Below, in pieces: positions 43,355-53,828 of a DNA stretch of 64,000 nucleotides. Numbering within the stretch: position 1 is the stretch's first letter; each line of letters opens with the position of its first letter. Source of the stretch: Kocuria marina (GTDB lineage Bacteria; Actinomycetota; Actinomycetes; Actinomycetales; Micrococcaceae). The stretch covers positions 1 to 64,000 of the forward strand of contig NZ_JROM01000021.1 in the NCBI RefSeq assembly GCF_000786655.1. The letters are read 5' to 3'. Under the pieces are notes generated by a model. That model was not told the DNA's origin. It ran no database searches and worked only from the letters and a program-made list of their open reading frames with translations. The position numbers and the translations under genes were made by a program.

Positions 43355-44500
43355 TCAGAACGCCGGCAGTTCGGTCTCGTTCTTGCCCGGCGCGAACGGG
43401 GCGTCCGGATCCAGGTCCTGGGGATCGTCGCCGAACCCCTCCGTGTCCTGGGAGGCCTGGTCCGGGTCCTCGCTGATCCCGAGCTTGACCAGGATCTTGC
43501 GTTCGATCTCCTGAGCGAGCTCCGGGTTGTCCTTGAGGAAGCGGCGCGAGTTCTCCTTACCCTGGCCGAGCTGGTCCCCCTCGTAGGTGAACCACGCACC
43601 GGACTTCTTCACGATGCCGTGTTCCACGCCCATGTCGATCAGGCCGCCCTCGATGGAGATGCCCTGACCGTAGAGGATGTCGAACTCGGCCTGCTTGAAG
43701 GGCGGTGCCATCTTGTTCTTGACGATCTTGGCGCGGGTGCGGTTACCCACGGGGTTCGCGCCGTCCTTGAGAGTCTCGATCCGGCGGACGTCCACGCGCA
43801 CGGAGGCGTAGAACTTCAGCGCCTTACCACCCGTGGTGGTCTCCGGGGAGCCGAAGAACACGCCAATCTTCTCGCGCAGCTGGTTGATGAAGATCGCGGT
43901 GGTGTTGGTGTGGGACAACCGACCCGTGATCTTACGCAGGGCCTGGGACATCAAACGGGCCTGGAGACCCACGTGGCTGTCGCCCATCTCGCCCTCGATC
44001 TCCGCCTTGGGCACGAGGGCCGCCACGGAGTCGATCACGATGATGTCGATGGAGCCCGAGCCCACAAGCATGTCCATGATCTCGAGCGCCTGCTCACCGG
44101 TGTCCGGCTGGGACACGAGCAGGTTGTCCGTGTCCACACCGAGCTTCTCGGCGTAGACCGGGTCCAGCGCGTGCTCGGCATCGATGAACGCGGCGATCCC
44201 GCCGGCCTTCTGGACGCTGGCCACGGCGTGCAGGGCCACGGTGGTCTTACCCGAGGATTCCGGGCCGTAGATCTCCACGACGCGCCCGCGGGGGAACCCG
44301 CCGATGCCCAGTGCGACGTCCAGCGCGATGGAACCGGTGGGGATGGTCTCGATCTTGTTGGCGGGGCGATCCCCCAGCCGCATGACCGATCCCTTGCCGT
44401 AGTTCTTGTCGATCTGGGACAGGACGGTGTCCAGTGCCTTCTGGCGATCGGATCCGGCCACCTGAGAGGGTGCCGGTGCGCCCTTGGACTTGGCTGCCAT
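43355..44500 (-). CDS. recA: recombinase RecA
   Basis: Strand-exchange ATPase and activator of LexA cleavage. The 381-residue protein has Walker [10 protein letters not shown] at residues 79-87, the [20 protein letters not shown] block with loop L1, L2 around [10 protein letters not shown], and an acidic C-terminal tail ([17 protein letters not shown]). No intein interrupts it. An SOS box lies about 120 bases upstream. recX follows 17 bases after. Confidence 0.98.
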   Translation of the reverse strand: MAAKSKGAPAPSQVAGSDRQKALDTVLSQIDKNYGKGSVMRLGDRPANKIETIPTGSIALDVALGIGGFPRGRVVEIYGPESSGKTTVALHAVASVQKAGGIAAFIDAEHALDPVYAEKLGVDTDNLLVSQPDTGEQALEIMDMLVGSGSIDIIVIDSVAALVPKAEIEGEMGDSHVGLQARLMSQALRKITGRLSHTNTTAIFINQLREKIGVFFGSPETTTGGKALKFYASVRVDVRRIETLKDGANPVGNRTRAKIVKNKMAPPFKQAEFDILYGQGISIEGGLIDMGVEHGIVKKSGAWFTYEGDQLGQGKENSRRFLKDNPELAQEIERKILVKLGISEDPDQASQDTEGFGDDPQDLDPDAPFAPGKNETELPAF

Positions 44501-44620
44501 GTTTCACCTCGGTTCTCGGGGGCCGGATGCGGCCCTGTCGATGTCTTCGCGTTCCACGGTACAAAGGGGGTCCGACAGCCATAAGCGACCGGACGGGTTG
44601 TGGAGCGCGCGTGAGCTGAT

Positions 44621-44636
44621 TCGAATATACCTTCGA
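44621..44636. promoter_or_regulatory. LexA (SOS) box upstream of recA
   Basis: TCGAATATACCTTCGA, within the longer symmetry TTCGAA...TTCGAA, matches the SOS consensus half-sites and lies between the DUF3046 stop and recA. The A/T-rich centre also contains TATATT on the minus strand, a possible -10. Confidence 0.7.
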
Positions 44637-44668
44637 AGACGGCGTGGCGCACGCCGCCCACAGCGAAC

Positions 44669-44890
44669 TCAGCGCCGGGGCGGCTGATCCGGACCCCACC
44701 ACCGGGACTCGGGGATCTCCTGGGCGCGGCACACCGCGAACCACACCGTCTTGGGGTCCGTCCCGGACTCGAGGGCCTCCGCGGCCGTGCGCTCACCCAA
44801 CTCGGTCAACACCAGGTCCCGAGCGAGGACCCGGCTGTACGCAGCCCCGAATTCGTGGGACATCAGGTCCCAGAACGCACTGACTCGCAT
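44669..44890 (-). CDS. DUF3046 family protein
   Basis: A 73-residue protein starting MRVSAFWDLMSHEFG and containing YSRVLARDLVLTELGERTAAEAL, the actinobacterial DUF3046 pattern, of unknown function. GAGGAG precedes the ATG. It sits directly upstream of recA, its usual position, and shares the strand. The C-terminal WFAVCRAQEIPESRWWG is well conserved in the family. Confidence 0.88.
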   Translation of the reverse strand: MRVSAFWDLMSHEFGAAYSRVLARDLVLTELGERTAAEALESGTDPKTVWFAVCRAQEIPESRWWGPDQPPRR

Positions 44891-44971
44891 GAACGACTTC
44901 TCCTCGATATCGACGCTGTACTGATCCGCTAATTCTCCACGCTGTACGGACCCCGTGGTGCTGCAATGAGT

Positions 44972-45000
44972 AACGGACCCGCCCACCGGGCGGGTCCGTT
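44972..45000 (-). terminator. terminator after the ClgR-like gene
   Basis: A perfect 13-bp inverted repeat, AACGGACCCGCCC and its complement with an ACC loop, lies about 50 bases after the regulator's stop codon and before DUF3046. The minus-strand stem ends in GTT with no T-run. Confidence 0.8.
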
Positions 45001-45051
45001 CATTGGTCTGGTGCGCCGCGGCCGGTTCGGCCGCGGCGAGCGGGGTGTGAC

Positions 45052-45423
45052 TCAGTGCGCGCCGGCGGCGGTGCCACCGCGCAACTGACGCATCTCCCGC
45101 GTGAACTCCTCCGTGAGCTCGGACGGTACGGTGTCGGGGATGAACGTGCCCTCGGCGTAGGCGAGACGGTCCGCGACCTCGCGCAGCATCTGGGACATGG
45201 GGATGTCCAGTGCCGCACAGATGGACGCGAGCAGCTCGGAGGAGGCTTCCTTCTGTCCTCGCTCCACCTCGCTCAGGTACCCCAGCGAGACGCGGGCGCT
45301 GTGCGAGACCTCGCGCAGCGTGCGGCCCTGGCGCTGGCGGACGTTGCGCAGCACCTCGCCGATCTCCTGACGCAGGACACCGACCTTGACATCATTGGTT
45401 TCCGCGTGAGCTTCATCGGACAT
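45052..45423 (-). CDS. clgR: ClgR-like helix-turn-helix regulator
   Basis: A 123-residue regulator of the XRE type. The segment [37 protein letters not shown] (residues about 29-65) is the helix-turn-helix region highly typical of ClgR, which activates clp protease and recA-region genes in actinobacteria. The ATG chosen has GGAAGGA at seven bases; an upstream in-frame ATG at 45477 with GAGGAG would add 18 residues. It lies between cinA and recA, as in relatives. A 7-bp hairpin at 45549-45565 lies upstream and may end cinA. Confidence 0.9.
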   Translation of the reverse strand: MSDEAHAETNDVKVGVLRQEIGEVLRNVRQRQGRTLREVSHSARVSLGYLSEVERGQKEASSELLASICAALDIPMSQMLREVADRLAYAEGTFIPDTVPSELTEEFTREMRQLRGGTAAGAH

Positions 45424-45626
45424 ACCCACGTCCTTCCAACGGACGACACCATTGACAGACACGGGTTGCTTCGTCATGTGAATTGCTACTCCTCGTACGA
45501 ATTGACGGGGCCTTCTGCATCGCGGACGACGCAGTGGTCGAGGCATCTTGAGCCCACCGGGCTCACCCTCTGGTATCCATAACGTGCTTACGTGTTCGAT
45601 TGTTCCCGCTCGGCGGCCGAAAAGCA

Positions 45627-46124
45627 CTAGGCGTTGGCTGGGAATGAGATTTGAGTCGTCAATGCGTCAAGCGCGCGGTCCACGGTGGCCTGCCGGATCT
45701 CGGCCCGATCGCCGCTGACATCCAAGCGCTCCACCCGCTCCACACCGGGGCCCGCGATCCCCACGAAGACAGTTCCCACGGGGTGTCCGTCGTGCGGTTC
45801 CGGCCCGGCGACCCCCGTGGTGGACACGGCCCAGTCCACGCCCAGGCTCTCGCGCGCGCCGCGGGCCATGGCCGCCGCGACCTGCGGGTCCACCGCGCCG
45901 CGTTCTTCTAGCAGTTCGTGGGACACCCCCAGCACCCGTTCCTTGACGGCGTGCGAGTAGCTCACGACCGCTCCCTCGAAGCACGCCGAGGCGCCGGCCA
46001 CGGTCACGATCGCGGACGCGAGCGCGCCCCCGGTGAGGGATTCGGCCGTGCCGACCGTGACGCCGCGGGCGACGGCGCAGCGCACGAGCTCCGCGGCGTC
46101 GTACCCGGAGCGCTCGGCCGTCAC
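45627..46124 (-). CDS. cinA: CinA-like nicotinamide-nucleotide amidase
   Basis: A 165-residue protein equivalent to the C-terminal amidase domain of CinA (PncC), which deamidates NMN. It shows [37 protein letters not shown]-like elements and [14 protein letters not shown]. The N-terminal MoCF domain of full CinA is absent, which is common in actinobacteria. The GTG start overlaps the pgsA stop by four bases. Confidence 0.92.
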   Translation of the reverse strand: MTAERSGYDAAELVRCAVARGVTVGTAESLTGGALASAIVTVAGASACFEGAVVSYSHAVKERVLGVSHELLEERGAVDPQVAAAMARGARESLGVDWAVSTTGVAGPEPHDGHPVGTVFVGIAGPGVERVERLDVSGDRAEIRQATVDRALDALTTQISFPANA

Positions 46125-46753
46125 GCGGCGTCCCCGCGCACGGCCCGGTTACGCAACTGCACGGCCTTGATCACGTAGTCGATGCCCGTGACCACGGTCG
46201 CGAGTAACGCGAGCGCGGTGAGCACCCACGCGAACCACAGCCACCACTGGCCCACGAACGGGGCGAGCGGCAGCAGCAGGGCGATCAGCGCCGCGGTCTG
46301 CAGGACGGTCTTGGTCTTGCCGCCCTTGGACGCGGCCATCACGCCGTAGCGGATCACCACGAACCGCATGACCGTGATGCCCCACTCGCGCACCAGGATC
46401 ACGATCGTGACCCACCACCACAGCTCCCCGAGCATGGACAGCACCACGAACGCGGCACCCGTGAGCAGTTTGTCCGCGATGGGATCGGCGATCTTGCCGA
46501 AACTCGTGATGAGGTTGCGCGCCCGGGCGATGTCCCCGTCGAGCTTGTCCGTGAGCATCGCGAGCCCGAACGTGACCACGGCGGCCCAGCGCATCCCCAT
46601 GGAATCCTGGCCGTGGGTGCCCCCGGCCACCAGGAACCAGACGAAGAACGGGACCATCACGATCCGCAGTGCCGTCAGGGCGTTCGGCAGGTTCCAGTTG
46701 GAGGCGTTGGGGGCGGGCGCCCCGGGCGCGGCCGCGCCGTCGTGAACCGTCAT
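46121..46753 (-). CDS. pgsA: CDP-diacylglycerol--glycerol-3-phosphate 3-phosphatidyltransferase
   Basis: Integral membrane enzyme of phosphatidylglycerol synthesis. The CDP-alcohol phosphotransferase signature is complete: [27 protein letters not shown]. Four or five membrane helices are visible. The ATG chosen overlaps the ftsK stop by four bases; an ATG six codons upstream is an alternative. It lies in the ftsK-pgsA-cinA-clgR-recA order usual in actinobacteria. Confidence 0.94.
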   Translation of the reverse strand: MTVHDGAAAPGAPAPNASNWNLPNALTALRIVMVPFFVWFLVAGGTHGQDSMGMRWAAVVTFGLAMLTDKLDGDIARARNLITSFGKIADPIADKLLTGAAFVVLSMLGELWWWVTIVILVREWGITVMRFVVIRYGVMAASKGGKTKTVLQTAALIALLLPLAPFVGQWWLWFAWVLTALALLATVVTGIDYVIKAVQLRNRAVRGDAA

Positions 46754-49689
46754 CGTCCCGTCAACTCCCATGCATCCTCGGATTGGTCGGACCCGTCGTG
46801 GTAGTCGTGGGCCACGTTCGACAGCGACGCCTCCACGGGGTCCTCGCCGTACGCCGACGCCGCGTGCGCACCGTCCGGGGTGGCCGGCGCACTCTGCGCG
46901 GGCGGCTCCTCGCCGCGGATTAGGGCAAGGGTCGCGGCGAGGTCGTCCGGCTTGACGAGGACGTCACGCGCCTTGGACCCCTCGGAGGCGCCGACCACGC
47001 CGCGCGATTCGAGCAGGTCCATGAGCCGCCCGGCCTTCGCGAAGCCCACGCGCAGCTTGCGCTGGAGCATGGACGTGGACCCGAACTGCGTGGTGATGAT
47101 CAGCTCGGCGGCCTGCAGCAGGACGTCGAGGTCGTCCCCGATGTCCTCGTCGATCGTCTTCTTGGGCGCTTCCTGCACGACGTCGTCGCGGTAGTGCGTG
47201 CTCATCTGCGACTTCACGTGCTCCACGACCTTGTGGATCTCCGACTCGGAGACCCACGCACCCTGCACACGCATGGGCTTGGACGCGCCCATGGGCAGGA
47301 ACAGGGCGTCGCCCTGGCCGATCAGCTTCTCCGCGCCGGGCTGGTCCAGCACCACGCGGGAGTCGGTGACCGAGGACGTCGCGAACGCCATCCGGGACGG
47401 GACGTTGGCCTTGATCAGGCCGGTCACGACGTCCACCGAGGGCCGCTGCGTGGCGAGCACCAGGTGGATGCCGGCGGCACGCGCGAGTTGGGTGATCCGC
47501 ACGATCGCGTCCTCGACGTCCCGCGGGGCCACCATCATGAGGTCCGCGAGCTCGTCCACGATCACGAGCAGGTACGGGTAGGGGCGGATGGTGCGCTTGG
47601 ACCCGGGTTCGGGTTGCACCTTGCCGTTGCGCACGGCCTTGTTGAAGTCGTCGATGTGCTTGTACCCGAAGTGGGAGAGGTCGTCGTAGCGCGCGTCCAT
47701 CTCCCGCACGACCCACTGCAGGGCCTCGGCGGCCTTCTTGGGGTTGGTGATGATCGGGGTGATCAGGTGCGGCACACCCTCGTACGCGGTCAGTTCCACG
47801 CGCTTGGGGTCCACCATGACCAGACGCACCTCGTCCGGGGTGGAGCGCATGAGGATCGAGACGATCATGGAGTTCACGAACGAGGACTTACCCGCACCGG
47901 TGGCACCGGCCACGAGCATGTGCGGCATCTTGGCGAGGTTCGCGAGCACGAAGCCGCCCTCCACGTCCTTGCCCACGCCCATGATCATGGGGTGCTCGGA
48001 CGCCCGGGCCTTCTGCGAGCGCAGCACGTCCCCCAGCGCCACGGTCTCGCGGTCCGTGTTGGGGATCTCGATGCCGATCGCGGACTTGCCCGGGATGGGT
48101 GAGAGGATCCGCACGTCCGCGGACGCCACCGCGTACGCGATGTTCTTGGACAGCGCCGTGACGCGCTCCACCTTGGTCCCGGAGCCCAGTTCGATCTCGT
48201 AGCGCGTGACCGTGGGCCCGCGCGAGAAGCCGGTGACCTCGGCGTCCACCTTGAACTGTTCGAGCACACTCGTGAGCGCCCGGACCACCTGGTCGTTCGC
48301 CTCGGAGCGTTCCTTGGCGGGCGGGCCCTGCACGAGGTCCGCGACGGGCGGGAGGCTGTAGGCGACGTCGCCCTGCAGCTTGAGCTGCTCGGAGCGGGCC
48401 GGGATGGGGGTCGCGGGCGTGTGGGTGCGCGGCTGGGGGTTGTCGTCCACCTTCAGGGCGGGCGCGTCCGACGCCGCGGCGGTGTCCGCCGCGGGAGCCA
48501 TCCCCTGCTCCTCGCGTATTTTCTGAGCGGCGCGCTGGGACTTGGTGGGACGCTTCTCGCCGGGGCGCAGTGCGGCCTCCGGGTTCGGGATCGCGTCGGT
48601 GTCCTGGACCTCGGACGCCGCGGTGGAGCCCGCCACCTGCGCGGTGTCTCGCACGGAGGAGGATCCACCGGAAGAACCCCGGCGCGCGGAGCGCTCCGCG
48701 TGCGAGCCGACGTCGAACACGCTCGTGGCTCCCGCATCCCGCGCCTCGCGGCGGTTGGCCTCGTCCACGACGGCGCGCTCGAATGCCTCGTCCCCGTCGT
48801 AGCGGTCCAGCTCGTGACGCTGCTTGCGCCGCTCGGAGCGACGGGAGCGCTTCTCACGCGTGGGTCGGGCGGGATCGAGGTAGGAGCGGTCGTGCGCGGG
48901 ATCGGAGACGTCGGTCGCGCGGGGCTCGTACTGCCCCGTGAGACGGCGGTAAAGTTCGCGCAAGCGCGGTCCGATCTCCCCCACGGGCGTGGCGGTCATG
49001 ACGAGCACGGCCAACGCCGCGAGCAGCACGAAGACCGCGAGCGCGCCCCACCGGGTGATCAGGGACGCCAGCGGGTCCGCGGCCAGGAAGCCCACGAAAC
49101 CGCCCGCGCGCCACAAGGCGTCGAACCCGTCACCCAGACCGGGCGCGCCGCCCAGCAGGTGCGCGGTGCCCGCGCCGGCCACGGACAGCGCGAGCAGACC
49201 GATCGCGATCCGGTTGTTGGCCTGCGTGGCCTCGGGGTGACGGAAGACGCGGATCGCGAAACAGAAGCAAAAAATCGGCAGCACGAGGGCCATGAAACCG
49301 AAGGTCCCGCCCACGACCGCGTGCACCCAGGACGCGGGGATCGCCACGAGCGCGAGGTCCACGCCGCGCAGGTTCCACCACTCGACCGCCGCGATCACGA
49401 CGGCGAGCACGAGCCACACGAGCGCACCGCCGTCACGGCGCTGTTCGGGAGCCATGTCCGTGCGCACGGTCCCCACGCGACGCACCGCGGCCCCCACCAC
49501 GTGTCCGGCGCCGGACCACGCGTTGACCACCCCGCGCAGGGCGGTGGAACCGGCCGAGGGCCCCGTGGATCCGGAGCGTGCGGACGTGGACCGTGCGGGG
49601 GCCTTCTTGCCGTTCTTGGGGGAACGCGCGGAACCCGAGGACCTGCCGGAGGCCTTCGAGGAGCGCGCGGGGGAAGTTCGTGACGCCAT
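46750..49689 (-). CDS. ftsK: DNA translocase FtsK
   Basis: Septal ATPase that pumps DNA and resolves chromosome dimers at division. The 979-residue protein has a Ser/Ala/Lys-rich N-terminus, about four membrane helices (residues 85-240), a charged linker, then the motor with Walker [13 protein letters not shown] and [19 protein letters not shown] winged-helix gamma domain ([35 protein letters not shown]) follows. pgsA is coupled downstream; a strong terminator separates it from rnj. Confidence 0.96.
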   Translation of the reverse strand: MASRTSPARSSKASGRSSGSARSPKNGKKAPARSTSARSGSTGPSAGSTALRGVVNAWSGAGHVVGAAVRRVGTVRTDMAPEQRRDGGALVWLVLAVVIAAVEWWNLRGVDLALVAIPASWVHAVVGGTFGFMALVLPIFCFCFAIRVFRHPEATQANNRIAIGLLALSVAGAGTAHLLGGAPGLGDGFDALWRAGGFVGFLAADPLASLITRWGALAVFVLLAALAVLVMTATPVGEIGPRLRELYRRLTGQYEPRATDVSDPAHDRSYLDPARPTREKRSRRSERRKQRHELDRYDGDEAFERAVVDEANRREARDAGATSVFDVGSHAERSARRGSSGGSSSVRDTAQVAGSTAASEVQDTDAIPNPEAALRPGEKRPTKSQRAAQKIREEQGMAPAADTAAASDAPALKVDDNPQPRTHTPATPIPARSEQLKLQGDVAYSLPPVADLVQGPPAKERSEANDQVVRALTSVLEQFKVDAEVTGFSRGPTVTRYEIELGSGTKVERVTALSKNIAYAVASADVRILSPIPGKSAIGIEIPNTDRETVALGDVLRSQKARASEHPMIMGVGKDVEGGFVLANLAKMPHMLVAGATGAGKSSFVNSMIVSILMRSTPDEVRLVMVDPKRVELTAYEGVPHLITPIITNPKKAAEALQWVVREMDARYDDLSHFGYKHIDDFNKAVRNGKVQPEPGSKRTIRPYPYLLVIVDELADLMMVAPRDVEDAIVRITQLARAAGIHLVLATQRPSVDVVTGLIKANVPSRMAFATSSVTDSRVVLDQPGAEKLIGQGDALFLPMGASKPMRVQGAWVSESEIHKVVEHVKSQMSTHYRDDVVQEAPKKTIDEDIGDDLDVLLQAAELIITTQFGSTSMLQRKLRVGFAKAGRLMDLLESRGVVGASEGSKARDVLVKPDDLAATLALIRGEEPPAQSAPATPDGAHAASAYGEDPVEASLSNVAHDYHDGSDQSEDAWELTGR

Positions 49690-49708
49690 GCCCCCAGGGT
49701 ACCCGGAC

Positions 49709-49752
49709 GCGCAGCGGCCCGCCCGGAGTCGGATCCGGGCGGGCCGCTGCGC
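49709..49752 (-). terminator. rnj terminator
   Basis: A perfect 19-bp inverted repeat (stem starting GCGCAGCGGCCCGCCCGGA) with a GTCGGA loop lies 20 bases after the rnj stop and before ftsK. It is the longest perfect stem in the window. Confidence 0.9.
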
Positions 49753-49771
49753 AGTGCGGTGGTTCGGGGCG

Positions 49772-51466
49772 TCAGGCCTCGACGACCACGGGCACGATCA
49801 TGGGCTTGCGCCGCAGCTTGCGGGAGACCCACGAGCCCACGGTGCGTCGCACGATCTGCTGCAACTGGTGGGTCGTGTGGTTCTTGCCGCTCTCGCCGAG
49901 CGCGTCCTCGAGGGCCGCGGAGATCCGGGGGCGGATCTCGTTGAACACGGTGTCCTCCTCGGCCACGCCGCGCGCGTGGATGTCCGGACCGGAGACGATC
50001 TTGCCGGTGTCCCGGTTGACCACGGTGATCACGGAGATGAAGCCCTCCTCACCGAGGGTCATGCGGTCCTTGAGGTCCGCGTCCGTGATCTCACCCACGG
50101 AGGAGCCGTCCACGTAGATGAACCCGCACTCCACCTGCCCGGTGATCTTGGCCGCGCCGGAGTGCATGTCCACCACGGTGCCGTTCTCCGCGAGCAGCAC
50201 GTGGTCCGCGGGGACGCCCGTCTCCTGGGCCAGGTTGCCGTTGGCGATCAGGTGGCGGATCTCGCCGTGGACCGGCATGACGTACTCGGGTTCCACGATG
50301 TTGTAGCAGTACAGCAACTCGCCCGCCCCGGCGTGACCCGAGACGTGGACCTTGGCATTGCCCTTGTGGACCACGTCCGCGCCCAGGCGCATGAGCCCAT
50401 TGATCACGCGGAACACGGAGTTCTCGTTACCCGGGATCAGGGAGGACGCCAGGATCACGGTGTCCCCCGCGTTGACCTGGACCTTGTGGTCCCCGTTGGC
50501 CATGCGGGACAGTGCGGCCATGGGCTCACCCTGGGAACCGGTGCACATGATGACGATCTGGTCGTCCCGGTAGTCCCCGACCTTCTTCTGATCCACGAGC
50601 ACGTTGGGCGGCACGTCCAGGTAACCGAGCTTCTCGGCGATCGCCATGTTGCGGATCATGGACCGGCCCATCAGGGCGACCTTGCGACCGCTGGCCACGG
50701 CGGCGTCGAGCACCTGCTGCACGCGGTGGACGTGGGAGGAGAACGACGCCACGATCACGCGCTGCTTGGCACGGGCGACCACGTCCGCGAGCACGGGACC
50801 GATGGCCTTCTCGGACGCGATGAATCCGGGAACCTCGGCGTTGGTGGAGTCCGTGAGGAACAGGTCCACACCCTCCTCGCCCAACCGGGCGAAGTGACGC
50901 AGGTCCGTGATCCGCCCGTCCAGGGGCAGCTGGTCCATCTTGAAGTCACCGGTGTGCAGCACGGTCCCGGCCTTGGTGCGCAGGAACACGGCCAGGGCGT
51001 CCGGGATGGAGTGGTTCACGGCCACGAACTCGCACTCGAACTCACCCAGGCGCTCCACCTGGCCCTCGCGCACGGCCATGGTGAAGGGCTTGATCCGGTG
51101 CTCCTGCAGCTTGGCCTCGATCAGCGCGAGTGTGAGCTGCGAGCCCAGGATGGGGATGTCCGGACGGCGCTTGAGCAGGTACGGGACCGCGCCGATGTGG
51201 TCCTCGTGGCCGTGGGTGAGCACGATCGCGACGATGTCGTCGAGGCGCTCACGGATGTGGTTGATGTCCGGCAGGATCAGGTCCACGCCGGGCTGGGTTT
51301 CCTCGGGGAACAGGACACCGCAGTCGACCACGAGCAGCTGCCCATTGATCTCGAACACGGTCATGTTCCGACCGACCTCGCCCAGACCGCCCAGGGGGAT
51401 GACTCGCAGGGTGTCCTTCGCGAGTGCGGGCGGTTCGGAGAGGTCGGTGGTGTTCCAATGGGTCAT
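49772..51466 (-). CDS. rnj: ribonuclease J
   Basis: Metallo-beta-lactamase-fold RNase with 5' exonuclease and endonuclease activity in mRNA decay and rRNA maturation. The 564-residue protein has the zinc motif HGHEDH at residues 85-90, the beta-CASP domain ([38 protein letters not shown]) and [11 protein letters not shown]. Its ATG lies 15 bases after dapA. Confidence 0.96.
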   Translation of the reverse strand: MTHWNTTDLSEPPALAKDTLRVIPLGGLGEVGRNMTVFEINGQLLVVDCGVLFPEETQPGVDLILPDINHIRERLDDIVAIVLTHGHEDHIGAVPYLLKRRPDIPILGSQLTLALIEAKLQEHRIKPFTMAVREGQVERLGEFECEFVAVNHSIPDALAVFLRTKAGTVLHTGDFKMDQLPLDGRITDLRHFARLGEEGVDLFLTDSTNAEVPGFIASEKAIGPVLADVVARAKQRVIVASFSSHVHRVQQVLDAAVASGRKVALMGRSMIRNMAIAEKLGYLDVPPNVLVDQKKVGDYRDDQIVIMCTGSQGEPMAALSRMANGDHKVQVNAGDTVILASSLIPGNENSVFRVINGLMRLGADVVHKGNAKVHVSGHAGAGELLYCYNIVEPEYVMPVHGEIRHLIANGNLAQETGVPADHVLLAENGTVVDMHSGAAKITGQVECGFIYVDGSSVGEITDADLKDRMTLGEEGFISVITVVNRDTGKIVSGPDIHARGVAEEDTVFNEIRPRISAALEDALGESGKNHTTHQLQQIVRRTVGSWVSRKLRRKPMIVPVVVEA

Positions 51467-51481
51467 GAGACCCCTTTCATC

Positions 51482-52417
51482 TCAGGTGGTCAGCGTGTCG
51501 GCGATGACCGACGTGCTCAGGTCCGAGCGGATCTGCTCCAGCTCGGCCTGTGTGGGTGTCACGTGCGGCAAGCGCACCGTGTTGTTCGGCAGGCGGCCCT
51601 GCCAATGAAGAATGGTCTTCGCGGCCACGGCCCCGGGGATCCGGGTCATGGTGGCACGCACGAGCGGCAACAGTTCCTCGTTGAGCCGCTGCGCGGTCTC
51701 GAGGTCCCCGGCCAGGGAGGCGTCCACGAGCCGGCGGTAGCGCGGGGTGTCGATGTGGGTGGTCACACCCACGAGCCCGGAGGCACCGAGCGCGATCCAC
51801 GGGAGGGTGAGACCGTCGTCGCCGGAGTAGAAGAGCAGGTCCGTCTCGGCCATGACCCGGGCGGCGGCCATGAAGTCCGCCTTGGCGTCCTTGACGGCCA
51901 CGATGTTGGGGTGGGAGGCGAGCGAGATCATGGTCTCGGGCTCGATCGGGATCCCCGAGCGCCCGGGGATGTCGTACACCATGACGGGCGTGTCCACGGA
52001 GTCCGCGAGCGAGCGGAAGTGCGCCTCGACGCCCGCCTGGGTGGGTTTGTTGTAGTACGGGGTCACGATCAGCAGGCCGTCCATCCCGATCTTCTGCGCC
52101 TCGAGGCACAGGAAGCGGGAGTGTTCGGTGTCGTTCGAACCGGTCCCCGCGAGCAGCGGCACGCGCCCGCCCACGGCGTCCTTGACGGCACGGAAGACGG
52201 AGAGATTCTCCTGGTCGGTCATGGTGGAGTACTCACCGGTGGTGCCGCACACCACCAGACCGTCACAACCGTCGTCCACGAGTTGTTCGGCCAGGTGACC
52301 CGTGGCCTCGAGGTCCACCGAGCCGTCGTCGTGGAAGACCGTGACCATGGCGGTGAGCAGGGACCCGAACATGGGCGCGGACCGCTGCGTCCGCGCAGGT
52401 GCGCTGTCGTGTGTCAT
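51482..52417 (-). CDS. dapA: 4-hydroxy-tetrahydrodipicolinate synthase
   Basis: First committed step of diaminopimelate/lysine synthesis, condensing pyruvate and aspartate semialdehyde. The sequence shows VVCGTTGEYSTMT, the catalytic Tyr in PVMVYDIPGRSG (near residue 148) and the Schiff-base Lys in NIVAVKDAKADF (near 176). The ATG gives 311 residues; a GTG two codons earlier is an alternative. dapB lies two genes upstream. Confidence 0.95.
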   Translation of the reverse strand: MTHDSAPARTQRSAPMFGSLLTAMVTVFHDDGSVDLEATGHLAEQLVDDGCDGLVVCGTTGEYSTMTDQENLSVFRAVKDAVGGRVPLLAGTGSNDTEHSRFLCLEAQKIGMDGLLIVTPYYNKPTQAGVEAHFRSLADSVDTPVMVYDIPGRSGIPIEPETMISLASHPNIVAVKDAKADFMAAARVMAETDLLFYSGDDGLTLPWIALGASGLVGVTTHIDTPRYRRLVDASLAGDLETAQRLNEELLPLVRATMTRIPGAVAAKTILHWQGRLPNNTVRLPHVTPTQAELEQIRSDLSTSVIADTLTT

Positions 52418-52426
52418 ATCCACAGG

Positions 52427-53062
52427 TTACCGCCCGGAGCGGGCGAGCACCGTTTCCGGATCCGTCCCCCGATGTAGGGCTATGGCGGTGCGCATGGCCC
52501 TGCGGGCCCGCCGGCCGTCGCCGCTCGCGGAGTACGCGAGGCTCAGTCGGTACCACCCGCCCCACTCGGCGGGGTCCGCCTCGACCTCGCGGCGCACGAC
52601 GTCGAAGTGCTCGTCCGCGGCGGCCCGCACGTACCGTCCGGACGGGGTCCGCGGCAGATCGTCCGCGGGAAGCTCACCGCGCGCGGCGAGTTCCCGGCCG
52701 AGGCGTTCGGTGCGGGCGCCGAAGACGATCTCGCGCACCATGGCCCACGTACCCACCGCGGGGATCACGAGCATGGCCACGCCCAGCAGGGTGGGCAGCC
52801 AGCCCCCGGTGCCGAGCAACAGGACCGCCCGGTGGAAGGCCAAGGCGAGGTACAGGGCCAGCAGCCCGATCATGAGCGCGGCCAGGATGCGACCCTTCGC
52901 ACCCACCTCGAGCACGGTGAACACCGCGGCGAACGCGAGCATAGCGACGAGCCAGATCTTGGAGCCCCCGGAGATCGGCAGGATCAGCACCGTGATCACG
53001 AGCAGCACGATCACGGCCGTGGCCCACCAGCGCAGACCGGAGAAGGAACGGGCGCGGCTCAC
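52427..53062 (-). CDS. membrane protein with C-terminal TPR-like helices
   Basis: A 211-residue protein of unknown function. Three or four hydrophobic segments lie in the first 110 residues (WWATAVIVLLVITVLILPI, IWLVAMLAFAAVFTVLEV, ILAALMIGLLALYLALAF, LLGVAMLVIPAVGTWAMV). A soluble C-terminus follows with WYRLSLAYSASGDGRRARRAMRTAIALHRG, a tetratricopeptide-like helix pair. The GTG start overlaps the dapB stop codon by four bases. It lies between dapB and dapA. Confidence 0.8.
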   Translation of the reverse strand: MSRARSFSGLRWWATAVIVLLVITVLILPISGGSKIWLVAMLAFAAVFTVLEVGAKGRILAALMIGLLALYLALAFHRAVLLLGTGGWLPTLLGVAMLVIPAVGTWAMVREIVFGARTERLGRELAARGELPADDLPRTPSGRYVRAAADEHFDVVRREVEADPAEWGGWYRLSLAYSASGDGRRARRAMRTAIALHRGTDPETVLARSGR

Positions 53063-53817
53063 AGCCCCAGGTCCATGTAGCCGTCCAGGCCGTGGGTGAG
53101 CCCCGGGTGCTTCGCGACCGAACGCACGCCCAACAGCACACCCGTCATGAAGGACACGCGGTCGAAGGAGTCGTGGCGCACGGTCAGCTGCTCCCCCGTG
53201 TTGCCCAGCAGGGTCTCCTGGTGGGCCACGAGCCCGCGCAGGCGCACCGAGTGCACGTGCACACCGTCCAGGTCCGCACCGCGCGCGCCGTGCGGATCGG
53301 ATTCCGTGGCGTCCGGCGACGGCGCCACGCCGGCCCGTTCGCGCGCGGCGGCCACGAGCGCGGCGGTGCGCGCGGCGGTGCCGGACGGGGCGTCGAGCTT
53401 CTGGGGGTGGTGCAGTTCCACGATCTCCACGGACTCGAAGAACGCCGCGGCCATCTCGGAGAACTTCATGGCGAGCACCGCACCCACCGCGAAGTTGGGG
53501 GCGATCAGCACACCCGTGTCCGAGGCATCGGCGAGCCACGACTCGAGCTCGGCCAGAGCGGCGTCGTCCCAACCCGTGGTGCCCACGACCGCGTGGATAC
53601 CGTGTTCCACGGCGAAGCGCACGTTCTCCCGCGTAGCACTCGGGACCGTGAGGTCCACGACCACCTGCGCGCCGGAGCTCACGAGTTCCTGGAGGTCGTC
53701 CCCGCGACCGAGGGCCGCGACGAGTTCCATGTCCGAGGCGTCCGTGATGGCCTTCACTGCCTCGGAGCCCATGCGTCCGTTGCGGCCGAGTACGGCCACC
53801 TTGATCTGCTCGTTCAT
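53059..53817 (-). CDS. dapB: 4-hydroxy-tetrahydrodipicolinate reductase
   Basis: NAD(P)H-dependent reductase after DapA. The N-terminal IKVAVLGRNGRMGSEAVKAI is the nucleotide-binding loop; VVGTTGWDDAALAEL and ELHHPQKLDAPSGTAARTA, the substrate-binding region with the catalytic His and Lys, are clear. The 252-residue length is normal. It follows the M16 peptidase gene by 11 bases. Confidence 0.96.
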   Translation of the reverse strand: MNEQIKVAVLGRNGRMGSEAVKAITDASDMELVAALGRGDDLQELVSSGAQVVVDLTVPSATRENVRFAVEHGIHAVVGTTGWDDAALAELESWLADASDTGVLIAPNFAVGAVLAMKFSEMAAAFFESVEIVELHHPQKLDAPSGTAARTAALVAAARERAGVAPSPDATESDPHGARGADLDGVHVHSVRLRGLVAHQETLLGNTGEQLTVRHDSFDRVSFMTGVLLGVRSVAKHPGLTHGLDGYMDLGL

Positions 53818-53828
53818 GTGATCCCGCC

